The notes beneath the pieces were generated by a model. That model did not search any database. It saw only the letters and a program-made list of their open reading frames with translations, and was not told the DNA's origin. DNA of 64,000 nucleotides, from the NCBI RefSeq assembly GCF_004379255.2, contig NC_056034.1:6946501-7010500 (forward strand). Reading direction: 5' to 3'. The first letter of the stretch is position 1, and every line of letters begins with the position of its first letter. Positions 10,996-20,544 of this stretch are shown one piece after another. Source of the stretch: Salvia splendens (taxonomy: Eukaryota; Streptophyta; Magnoliopsida; Lamiales; Lamiaceae). The position numbers were made by a program, and so were the translations under genes.

Positions 10996-12470
10996 AATCG
11001 AATAATACTGACAAGATGGTTTTAAAGATTATATCTTTAAAATTTTTAAATATAGCTAACTTTAAAATTACAAATTTACAATATGCTACTATACTATATT
11101 GTATAAATACAGTAGACATGTATGATTTATGAACGAGAACAAAATGTTGACGAAATATGTAGTCGCGTATTTAATGGAAAATGAAGAAAGAAAAAATGTT
11201 TTGCAACTTCAAATAACACGAAGTTACTAATACACCCTTGGAAGATTTATATGGCTGGTAATTTGGTTAAAGAATTGGAAGGCAGATTGGTCCAACACGG
11301 ATAGTATCTCTTGGATATTATCATTGGGCTTATTAGTCTAACTTTCCGATTGGGGACACCCACTATATATGTACAACTATTATAAAGAAAAACAAAAAAG
11401 GCAAGCTTCCATAATTAAATTTGCAGAAATTAGAAAAATAAATAAAATTACGCGTGACATGCGGCCATATATATCAGACTAAAACAATAAGTACTTTATC
11501 TTCACTAAAAGTATCAAATTTAGAAATATAAATAAATTTACGCGTGACTTGCTCCCGATACATGAAAACAATATTTATCTTCACAAATAATAACCCGTGG
11601 AAGCATAACAAAGAAAGAGACGTTTTAGTTGATAAAATAATTCCCAATCATCCAATAAATTGGGGATATGAGCCACATTTAATAGATTGAAAATTGTTAT
11701 TGTTTTTCATTAAAAAAAAGAAAGAAATACTAGCAAAGAGGGATGGAGGCGCACTTTTCTTGATTTAATTTGTTTGTAAAATTGTGGTACATAGAAATCT
11801 AGGGCGTGGAATTGAAATTGAAACCTTCAAATTCATATCAAAAGTTTTGTATTATAAAAGTATTTGAATTTAAAATTAAATTATTATTCTCAAATCAATA
11901 AATCTGAATTTTATATCTAAAATAGACTATTGGAATATTAAATACTAAGCACTCGTTTTAATTTGAATTTCAACCTCAATTCCATAATTTGAATTAGACA
12001 ATTAAAATTTTAGATAGTTATAAATTAGTTACCTTCATTGTATGTATTCATAGTGCACATACACTGCACCGTATGTATGCACTACACACATTGAAGACAA
12101 TCACATATGTGTGTGCAATGTGTATTATTTGTGTGTAGTATGTGCGCACAAATTCTTCCAATTTAATTTCATATCAATCATTCATTAATCAAACATAAGA
12201 TTTGGGATTGAATTGAAAATTTTTCCACTTCAATTTCACTGCATTCTAATTTCACTGCATTCTAATTTCACTTCAATTCTAATTCCGTATATCAAACGAA
12301 TACAAATGGATTTTGAATACCAGTTATATCATAAACGAATACTCCAAAATTATGTTTATAGATTTATCATTAAAGTTTAATTTATTGTGGGATGACTTAA
12401 AATGGCCGGAATGCGATCAATACTAGTGGTATATAAGCTCGAAATATTTAATGTATATCTATATATTAGT
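10996..12470. other. Intergenic, AT-rich
   Basis: No gene seen. Around 12045-12150 there are imperfect inverted GTGTGTA/TACACAC runs, and around 11940-12300 a repeat-like stretch rich in AATTTCACTGCATTC-type direct repeats, but no element borders could be fixed. Confidence 0.45.
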
Positions 12471-12713
12471 CCCTCAGTCCCTGAAAATTTGTCACAATTT
12501 TCCATTTCCGTATGTCCCACAAATTTTATCACATTTCACCTTTTTATCATTTTTCATAATGGACATCACATTCCACTAACTAATTCTCACTCATATTTTA
12601 TTATAAAACAGATACTTTAAAAGTAGGACTCATTACCTACTAACTTTTTCAACTCATTTTTCATTATATTTCTTGTCTGATCAAACTATGACAAAATTTA
12701 AGGGACGGAAGGA
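12471..12713. mobile_element. Stowaway-like MITE
   Basis: The left CCCTCAGTCCCTGAAAATTT is mirrored by the right AAATTTAAGGGACGGAAGG; about 240 bp, non-coding. The TIR is related to, but diverged from, the other Stowaway-like copies here. Confidence 0.7.
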
Positions 12714-14757
12714 AACATTTTTACACACACCCGCTATTCGACATATAAAGTCATACAAATCTCCAAAATTCCAAAAACAGCTAATTCTTCCGATTTTAAA
12801 ACTCTCATTTCTTTCCAAGTAAATAATATCTTAAAAAACTAGTAGTACAAAATTTTATAGTAATTCAGTGGTATTTATATATATTTTTTTCAAATGAGTT
12901 GAAAGACCATGCATTTTGTGAATTTTTATCCTCCTATCCCCAACTAAAAAGCAAAAAAGCACTACCTTTGGATGTTTTAAGTATAAAGTGGAGTGTATTC
13001 TATTGTTGATTTCGACAAGGATTGTAGATTCTAGAGCATTGGCCGTGTTTTCACGATGAAACAGTCATGAGCACTAGTTAAATTTCAAAATAACAATAAT
13101 TTGAATCTAGTATTATGATAAAACAGATGATATTATGGCAACGACCAACATACTAAAAGGTGATTAACCTATTTGCTATCATTTTACATTGAAGCCACAA
13201 ATTATCTTATTAGGGCCTTAGGGGAGTTCATTTAAAAACAATTCAGATTGTATAAGTTGTAGAATTCCTTTTAAGCCTCGATCTAATTAAATAGTACTAT
13301 CAAACATGTAAAATTAAATTTCAATTTTTGTTTTTATTACAAGGGCCTAAAAATGTGAAAGACATAAACGCGTGTTTTATGTTATTAATTTGAAATACTA
13401 GTATATAGTTGTACTTAGAAAAGAATGAGTTTTGATTTGCATACATGTTGGCAACATGCATTACACATTCATAGAGACAGTGACACCTCAACACGCAATT
13501 GCTTAAATTTTGCCTAACTTAAGGAATGCTTATACCAAATAAGAAGCATATAAACTGGCACTATATTCCATTAAAATACTATTACATGGGAAATTAATAA
13601 AACATCATTTTTGCTAATAGTGGCGAGGTCAGTTTTTTATATTCCATGTAATTGTTAGTAATAATAGTCTAAATACAAATTTCATAAATATACTATTGGT
13701 TTGATTTCTGAAGCATCGAAAGCATTTTGCCACAAATTTTGAGATACCCTTTTCCTCTTTATGCCTAACACCCTGCTTTCTTGGATTGGATTGGATTGGA
13801 TTGCTTCTATTCAGAGAGATAGGAATATGGTGACCATTGAATTTCTTGATATTATCTGGTTGCTGGTTTGTAAGAGGAAATAATTTAATTTTTGCTCACA
13901 TGTTCAATTTTTAAGGACCACCACGCCTAATTAAAATGCTCATTATTGTCCTCGAAATTTTTTATCTTATAGTATCTTGAAAAAAAAAGGGAAACTAGTG
14001 GGATGGATGCATGCAAAAAATGTTGATTTAGTTTCTGTGTGTGACTTGTTTCAAGTCTTTTAAGCTTCCATTTTCCTGATGAGTTTTTGAAGTGTGAAGT
14101 GTGAAAGGTGTGTCCCAATGTGAGGAGCCAGAATTAGTGTAAAGCAATAGAAAAAGAGTTATATAGTATAAAAATGTACGATCTTGATCAAATTGTGTTG
14201 CATTGATGAGTTATTGAAAATTTTAAGTGACTCTGTTTACGAAGAAACATGGGGTGGTTGAAGCAGAGGTGGATACGTAGGAGCTCACTTTTAGGTAGCA
14301 TAGATTTTGTATCATCCGTTTGAGGAAGATCGAGGAGAAAGAACCGTACGAAAGGCATCGCATCAAAAGGCTGAATATTCAGAGTTCAATCTATCATATA
14401 CTTTTAGATTTGCAAGCTTGTCTTAGTCCAGATGCTTTTGGCTATATACTGTTTACTTTCTTTCTCCACGCATTCAACAAGTAGACTTACTTTCTTTCAC
14501 ATTTGTTGCAAGAATGAAGCTTAGTTTTCATCAATCTATACACTATCAACAATTAATGTAGTAGGTAAAATAATCATGAACCGGAAACATAAAAAATCTT
14601 GTGGTTATCGATTTACAGTTTCTTCTACAATCACCATGTGAATGTGACCAAAGATTTATCAGCTGCAATTATCTATTTCATCTCTATCGACAATGATCTT
14701 AGCTTCCAACTTTGATGATTGATGGAGGAATCTTGGAGCCTTCAGTTTTAATTCAGG
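12714..14757. other. Intergenic, 3' side of the mTERF gene
   Basis: AT-rich, no supported gene. A short GGATT tandem run occurs near 13780. The right-hand end should contain the mTERF 3' UTR. Confidence 0.45.
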
Positions 14758-16456
14758 TCATGAATCTTGTTTAGCCGGCGCCTCCTCTTTCTTCTTCTTC
14801 TTCTTCTTCTTGGTTGAAAACGTGGCAACAGATACACTTAACAGCTTGTTGATAGACATCCCCTCACCTAAAGTCTTCCTCTTCTCTTCATACCTATGCT
14901 TGATGCGACCATCAAGCTTATAACCAAGAAACGCAGGAAACGACAGCAACTCCCCAACTTCGCGACCCATTTCCTCAGTCAAGTAATCCAACTTCTCCTC
15001 CAACGACTCGTGGTTATACTGCAACACCTGCGGATGTTTCTTGCTCATATCCAAGATGTCCTCACAAGTCAATCCGTAGTTCAAGAACACCCCGATCACC
15101 TCTTGCAAATTCTTGCAGCTGCACCTCGTCACAGCTCCCATCGCCATAGCCAACTCCTTTGTTCTGTTCCTGTACCCGATCTTCACCATGAACACCAATT
15201 TATTGGCTAGATTCTCTTCAAAAGACAAGCTCAGAAACAGAGGCGCTTTCATCAAGAACTTGTACAAATCCTACGAACTCAATCCACACTGCTTGAGAAA
15301 ATCAATCCTCGGCTGTAACTTCCTCTTCCTGCTCGCGCTGAACAAACCCGGGTAAACAAGAACAATCTTGAAAATCTCCTCATAGCTCAACTCAGCGTAG
15401 GATTTCAAGAACTGGACATGGTCTTTTAAATGGTCCACCGTGTAAGCCAACACAAAGGGGAACTTGCGCAAGACCGTGCTGGTGGCAGCCTCATCTCCGC
15501 CACTCAACTCGAGGATGAACCCAACTCTTGGGATCAACTGAGCATCCAAATCATAGTTGAGAATAGCAGGTCTACGAAGGACCAACTCGGGACCCCCAAA
15601 ACGCTGCAGAAAGGCGAGCATTCTCTCAAATTCCTGCAATGATCTAAGGCACAATGCTTTGGTCAAATTGACATTGTTAAGCACGCGAGCAAGCTTTTCG
15701 TTTGGAATACCAAACTCAAGCAGCAATTGCACTTTCCTCTCGAATCCCACCATAAATCGAGGGTCCGTTGCATTAAAGAGGCGTTCGACCTGGGCTGGCT
15801 CGATTTTCCCCTTCATTTCTAAATCACCATTAATAACAAACAAGCTCAAAACTCCATTGATTTCTTCAGCTGTTAATAAATCCGGTCTTTTCGAAATTAA
15901 TCTAGAAAGAGTAGCACCATATAATCCAGCAGACTGCAAAAAATGAATTCTACTACGAATAGATTCAAAAGGAGTTAATCTCAGAGCTGCATTGGCATCT
16001 ATAATTGCGTTCGTTTCTTTCTCATTAAATCCCATTTCTTGAAGCAACGAAAACAGCATTATACCTGATAAAACAATATTAGGATAGAAGGAATAAGAAT
16101 CTTTAGCGACCCATCATTTAACCTGATTTCAATTTAAGGAAAAAAACGACGGAGTTGGAGTACAAACTCAAATAACACAATCATTCTCTTTTCTACTTCG
16201 ATTCGAAAGCGCCAGGCATAAACAAAATAGTAAATGTGTATATAATATTACCGGAGTCGGAGAACGTGGGAGTAGAGTGATTGGCATTAATGGCGAGAGC
16301 GCCGCAGCGGCAGCTGAGAAAAAGGCGATTGTTTGCGAATTTGTGACGGGTAAAAGAACTAGAAGGCGGAAAAAGGGAGAAAGCGGAAGCTGGGAAGTAA
16401 AGCGAAGGCGTTTGGAGGGGATAATTGGGGGGTAGGGTGAAGGGATTTGCAGCCAT
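14758..16456 (-). pseudogene. mTERF-family organellar protein gene with an in-frame TAG
   Basis: Exon 1 is 16456-16252, exon 2 is 16064-14758 (phase 1 join); 504 codons in one frame, interrupted once by TAG at 15273-15271 (codon 333). Seen: a Ser/Phe/Arg-rich N-terminus like an organelle transit peptide; repeated mTERF helical motifs (for example FPFVLAYTVDHLKDHVQFL); similarity continuing unbroken after the stop (YRNRTKELAMAMG, ILDMSKKHPQVLQ, SFPAFLGYKLDGRIKHRYE). The C-terminus has a run of eight lysines. Known of the family: nuclear-encoded regulators of mitochondrial or plastid gene expression. Translation would stop at 332 residues, losing the last third of the repeats. One base change (for example TAC or TAT to TAG) would explain it. 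It may be a recent nonsense allele or an assembly error. A Harbinger element abuts the 5' UTR. Confidence 0.8.
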
Positions 16457-16786
16457 GGATGAGAAAGAGGAGTAAGGCCATCCACAACGCTGTCTCTATA
16501 CCGTCTCTTAAACCGTCTCTTAACTACTATTTGAGCACTATTTGAGGGCCCCACTGTCCTTTTTTACTCCATCTCTTAACTAAGAGACGGAGGCTGCAAC
16601 GCTCCGTCTCTTAACCGTCTCTATACCGTCTCTTAATTACTATTCATTCAATTTAATTTATAATTTTTTTTAAAACCCAATTCAATTTAAACAAACACAC
16701 TTTATTAAAATTAAAACAATATTACAACTTAACATTAAAAAAGCGAAGACATAATTAAAATTCTAAAAAAATAAAAATGACATAAT

Positions 16787-17140
16787 TTAATATTCTCCGC
16801 CAAAGTTTTCCCAAATGTGCTCAATTAGATCCTCTTGGAGTTGGGTGTGGGCGCTAGAGTCGCGTGTCCTTGCCCGAATAGCCAACCGTTCTTGTATAGA
16901 TGGATGCGCTCCACTTCGCGGCGGACTACTTGCAGTTGAGCTTCCGGGGGATTCGGGGTCGAACCAATTTCCGGCATCGGGTCCTTCGTCTCGGACAATC
17001 ATGTTGTGCAAGATTATGCACGTATACATGATGTCGACCATGCTCTCCATGAACCACGAACGAGCCGGGGCTTTGATGATGTTGAAGCGCGCTTGGAGAA
17101 CCCCGAACGCCCTCTCCACATCCTTGCGCGCAGCAATGTT
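16787..17140 (-). pseudogene. Harbinger (HARBI1/ALP1-like) transposase, C-terminal fragment
   Basis: About 118 codons with the typical end of a plant PIF/Harbinger DDE nuclease: KDVERAFGVLQARF, then TCIILHNMIVRDEG and an acidic tail ending IWENFGGEY. The catalytic N-terminal two thirds are missing: upstream of about 17141 the sequence switches to an A-run and GC-rich subterminal DNA, marking an internal deletion joint. It cannot encode an active nuclease. Confidence 0.85.
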
Positions 17141-17174
17141 AAAAAAAAAAATGAATTATTGCGTCATCAGTGAC

Positions 17175-17206
17175 GACGCCCACTCGCTGGCCAGCGAGTG
17201 GGCGTC
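17175..17206. repeat. 32-bp perfect palindrome
   Basis: Sixteen uninterrupted complementary pairs around the centre at 17190/17191 (half-site GACGCCCACTCGCTGG). It lies in the GC-rich right arm of the Harbinger derivative, just beyond the internal deletion joint. Confidence 0.95.
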
Positions 17207-17548
17207 ACGCACGCATGGGGACGTGCCACGTGTCTCGGGCGCGTGGCGAGACAGCTCGTCTCGTGTCTCTCCGAGACGAGCTACGCGACGAGCCGGTCGC
17301 GAGCTGGAGACAAGATGGCCGCTGCAATGCGTCTCGCGGGGGTCTCGTCTCTCCGAGACGAGACGCGAGCCCGGCGCGAGACGCGTTGTGGATGGTCTAA
17401 TCCTTTGAGAGAGTGATGGATAGGCTAGTCTGTGCATTCGCGCCGGTTCATTTCTGCACACATTAAACCGGCCGAGTTTTCATTTCAACGGCCAGCTTTT
17501 ATTTTAGTTATCTCTTTAACCATAAAATTTTAAGAACTCCTACTTATC

Positions 17549-17738
17549 CAGGGGCGGAGCTAGGAATTTGTAGAGAGGGGGGCAAATTTTTATACGAAGG
17601 AATTTTAAGTATTTTTTAGGAGGGGCATTTAGTAAGAGATTGAATGAAATAAAATTTATAATAGGTAATATATATACATGTGTTGGAAAATGAGGAGGGG
17701 CAAATGCCCCACCTAGGCATAATGTAGATTCGCCCCTG
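17549..17738. mobile_element. hAT-type MITE (8-bp TSD)
   Basis: 190 bp. The termini CAGGGGCGGA and GATTCGCCCCTG are inverted copies. The flanking 8-bp duplication TACTTATC (17541-17548, 17739-17746) is perfect. The CAGGGGCGGA terminus is widespread among plant hAT elements. Confidence 0.9.
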
Positions 17739-18227
17739 TACTTATCTAATCAGTTTCGCGATCATAAGAGCATCCACAACGGTGGCGTCCGTCGCCACGG
17801 CGGTCCGCGCCGCTGGCACGGACGCCACCCGCCGCCGCTGCGCTCGCGCCGCTGGCATCGAGCAGCGCCGTGCCAGCGAGCAGCTGACGTGGCGCGCCCT
17901 CATTCGTCAACGGCATAGCCGTTGTGTTTATATTATTATTTTTTAAAAAAAAATCAGTTTTTAATTAAAAAACTGATAAAAAATAAAAAAAATTCACTTC
18001 CCAAAAAAATTATATCCGTTTATAACCGTTTTTTCCCACTTTTTAATTTTTTTTTAATTTTTTTTACCCCAAAAATACACACTTTCATCTATAAATACCC
18101 TCAATTTCACTCCCAAAAATTCACATCAAACTACACAATTCTCATCATCATTCTCTCATCTCCATTCTCATCTTCAATCTCTCATATCAATTTTCATCTT
18201 CATTCTCTCACACCCTACAACACCACT

Positions 18228-19232
18228 ATGTCCGGTCACGACGATAACCCAAGCGGCTCCCACGGTTGGAACCCCGAATGGTTCGGTTCACAACCGTTTC
18301 CTAGTCCGGAAACGGACTATTCGGCCCCTCCTCTCACCCAAGATTCGGGCGTTCCGGGTGGCTACCGGCCATACCCGGTCGACGACCAAGGTGGCTCCGA
18401 TGGGCGATACGGGTGGACACCGGAGCCTAGGCCTCCCGTCCATTCCCAAACTCCGACTCCTCCATCTCGCGCCGGTGTCCGCACACCGTACTCACCGGCG
18501 GAGATGGATAGATTGTTCAAGGCGTACTTGGAAATATCCGAAGATGCGGTGGTTGGCACGAACCAATCCGGCGATCACTTTTGGTGGCGCGTCTCTCGGC
18601 GGTACAATGCAAACCGGCCGCCGGGAACGATCGAGCGCAACGAGAGTATGGTGCGCAACTGCATCGGTCGAGCCAACGGCGAAATTGGCAAGTTCAATGG
18701 CTATTTCCTCCAGGAGTCGCGGAATGCCGGGAGCGGCCAGAGCGAGGTCGACATCATCACTGCGGCGCTGAGCACCTACCAATCCATGAACGGTAAGTCG
18801 TTCAAGTACCTAAATGTTTGGCAGGAAACGAGGACGCACCCGAAGTATCTGGGAGGCGTAACATCCTCCTCTAGCGGCTCCTCCAAACGGTCACGGTCGG
18901 CATCCCTATCCGACGCCGGCGAAGAAGTGGCTAGCCAACTCGCCGAAGCTAACTTGGGTAGCCCCGACGCCGGACCAAGCGGTTCGCGATGCCGACCGCA
19001 AGGAAGGAAGAAGGCGGCGGCCGAACGCCGTCGCGCCGCGACTCCATCTGCCCCCGCTCCCGAACCCGCACCCTATGTTCCACCTCCACCCCCGAACAAC
19101 TCGTTGTGGGCCCTTTTGGCCCAACTCAATATGGCCGATAGGTCATCTATGACCCCCACGAAACTTCAAACGCACGAGACCATGATATTGGGTCTCCAAA
19201 AACAATTGGGGTTGGTGCCGCCTGATGCGTAG
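18228..19232 (+). CDS. Harbinger ORF1, Myb/SANT-like DNA-binding protein
   Basis: 334 codons from ATG at 18228; an in-frame ORF extends further left, but the sequence before this ATG is AT-rich 5' UTR-like. Seen: a Gly/Pro/Ser-rich N-terminus to about residue 80; a trihelix/SANT-like segment (YSPAEMDRLFKAYLEI, DHFWWRVSRRYN, RNCIGRANGEIGKFNGYFL) at about 85-170; then KSFKYLNVWQETRTHPKY, a basic region near 265 (GRKKAAAERRRAA), a proline run and a short C-terminal helix. Known of the family: Harbinger ORF1 proteins bind element ends and bring the transposase into the nucleus; host annotations often mislabel them as 'glutathione S-transferase T3-like'. The frame is open throughout, suggesting recent activity. 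Confidence 0.88.
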   Translation: MSGHDDNPSGSHGWNPEWFGSQPFPSPETDYSAPPLTQDSGVPGGYRPYPVDDQGGSDGRYGWTPEPRPPVHSQTPTPPSRAGVRTPYSPAEMDRLFKAYLEISEDAVVGTNQSGDHFWWRVSRRYNANRPPGTIERNESMVRNCIGRANGEIGKFNGYFLQESRNAGSGQSEVDIITAALSTYQSMNGKSFKYLNVWQETRTHPKYLGGVTSSSSGSSKRSRSASLSDAGEEVASQLAEANLGSPDAGPSGSRCRPQGRKKAAAERRRAATPSAPAPEPAPYVPPPPPNNSLWALLAQLNMADRSSMTPTKLQTHETMILGLQKQLGLVPPDA

Positions 19233-19265
19233 TCTTCCTCGGGTAATATTAGCCAATAATTGTGT

Positions 19266-19385
19266 AGTTTTTAATTTTTAGGATTTTAATTATGTAATTT
19301 TTAATTTTTAGTATTTTAATTATGTAATTTTTAATTTTTAGGATTTTAATTATGTAATTTTTAATTTTTAGGATTTTAATTATGT
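19266..19385. repeat. Four tandem copies of a 30-bp AT-rich unit
   Basis: Unit TAATTTTTAATTTTTAGGAT plus TTTAATTATG, four copies with single-base changes, immediately 3' of ORF1. Two copies of the same unit occur inverted near 56440-56490, tying that MITE to this family. Confidence 0.85.
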
Positions 19386-19606
19386 CTTTTTTATTTTATT
19401 TGTAATTTGTAATTTTTATTGTGGTTTTTTAATGAATTTTAGTATTGTGGAAATGTTTTTGTGTAATTGAATTTTAAATTAATTGTGCTCGTCCTTGCGG
19501 AAGAACACAACTGCGGGTGTTGTGCTCTTGCCAGAGAGCAGGTAGAAAAAGTGGGGTCGGGCCCACAACCGTGCCGCTGGCAAGAGCACGGTTGTGAATA
19601 CTCTAA

Positions 19607-20544
19607 AAATCAATTGAAAAATAAATTTAGTAAAATTCCAGTTTTGCAATTCTATCAATTAATTGAAAAGTCATCTATTCGTGCATTATTTGTTGAAAAC
19701 AACAACAATATGTTATAATTGTGTGACCAAATTCTTTTACCTTGCAATAATTACAAACAAATCTAAACTTGAAAGTTTTTCGACTAATTTTTAAGACCAA
19801 AATAAAAGGCATTAATAAAGCTTCCCCTAAAATCAGAGCTACTATGATTTCGTTAGGGTAGGATTGTTAAAGATTGACTAAATCAGCCCGTCCTAAAAAA
19901 ATTTTGGACCGGGCTGGTATTTAGTGCATGGATTGGATCAAGGTGAGCCAAATCCACACAAAATAATTGGCCCACAACAGAGCCCCACTTTGAGCTCAGG
20001 CTGAAGCATGCTTGGTCTGCGCCACAACCAACCACAGTCCTCACCTTAGGCTTTGGTAACTCAACATTCTAAAATGGAGAAATACCAACTCTACCGGCAT
20101 GGTGGACCTTCCCTGTGTAAAAGGGAAATGGACACATATGCCCATTAGGCCATATAATGTAAGAGTATGAGGCACATAGGGTTAGTATCAAGCCATCAAC
20201 TAGCAATAAATTAGGAAAACTAAAGCAGTACAGAAATATACTTCCAAATAAATTATCTTGTCAACTTATGAATATAGATCAATCTGATGAGTTACCATCA
20301 AGTCTAGTGAACAACAATAGCATAGTTACAAGTTTCAATGCAATGTTTATATGCACAAAACAATGAGGCATCACACTTCTAGTATGCCTGAGCCAATCAG
20401 AATAGCCCATAATATGAGTATGGCGGCCAATGAACTTTGGATTGTGCAGAAATAGAACTGCTTGATGAATGCTAAGTTTAGCATATTCCAGGAGTCAGGT
20501 ACCTGAAACCCTCAATGATTGCTTATCACAACAGAATATCGCAG
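19607..20544. other. Intergenic, no gene seen
   Basis: Downstream flank of the minus-strand gene ending at 20545. No ORF or element with defined borders is evident. Confidence 0.4.

Larger units (their letters stand above)
16476..17397 (-). mobile_element. PIF/Harbinger deletion derivative (transposase end retained)
   Basis: TSD TAA at 16473-16475 and 17398-17400. TIRs: GGCCATCCACAACGC at the left, GCGTTGTGGATGGTC at the right. The left subterminal region is full of GTCTCTTAA-type repeats; the right is very GC-rich with CGTCTCG/CGAGACG inverted repeats. It encodes only the C-terminal part of a Harbinger transposase on the minus strand. Both end types reappear on the element at 53119-54523. 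The left border is 16 bp upstream of the mTERF ATG once the TSD is subtracted. Confidence 0.9.
17768..19603 (+). mobile_element. PIF/Harbinger-type element carrying ORF1 only
   Basis: TSD TAA (17765-17767, 19604-19606). TIRs: GAGCATCCACAACGGTG at the left, and GAGTATTCACAACCGTG read inward from the right. It contains an intact Myb/SANT-like ORF1 but no transposase, so it should depend on a helper. It starts just 22 bp right of the hAT MITE's TSD. Confidence 0.88.

Noticed and set aside
12045..12150. Possible inverted-repeat regulatory element of TGTGTA/TACACA runs
   Set aside because: Low-complexity GT/AC-rich sequence without defined arms or flanks.
16168..16554. 128-codon ORF starting upstream of the mTERF ATG
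   Set aside because: It runs in a different frame from the mTERF transit peptide and begins inside the Harbinger element.
17922..18227. N-terminal extension of the Harbinger ORF1
   Set aside because: AT-rich, Lys/Phe/Ile-rich translation typical of untranslated leader; coding-like composition begins at the ATG at 18228.
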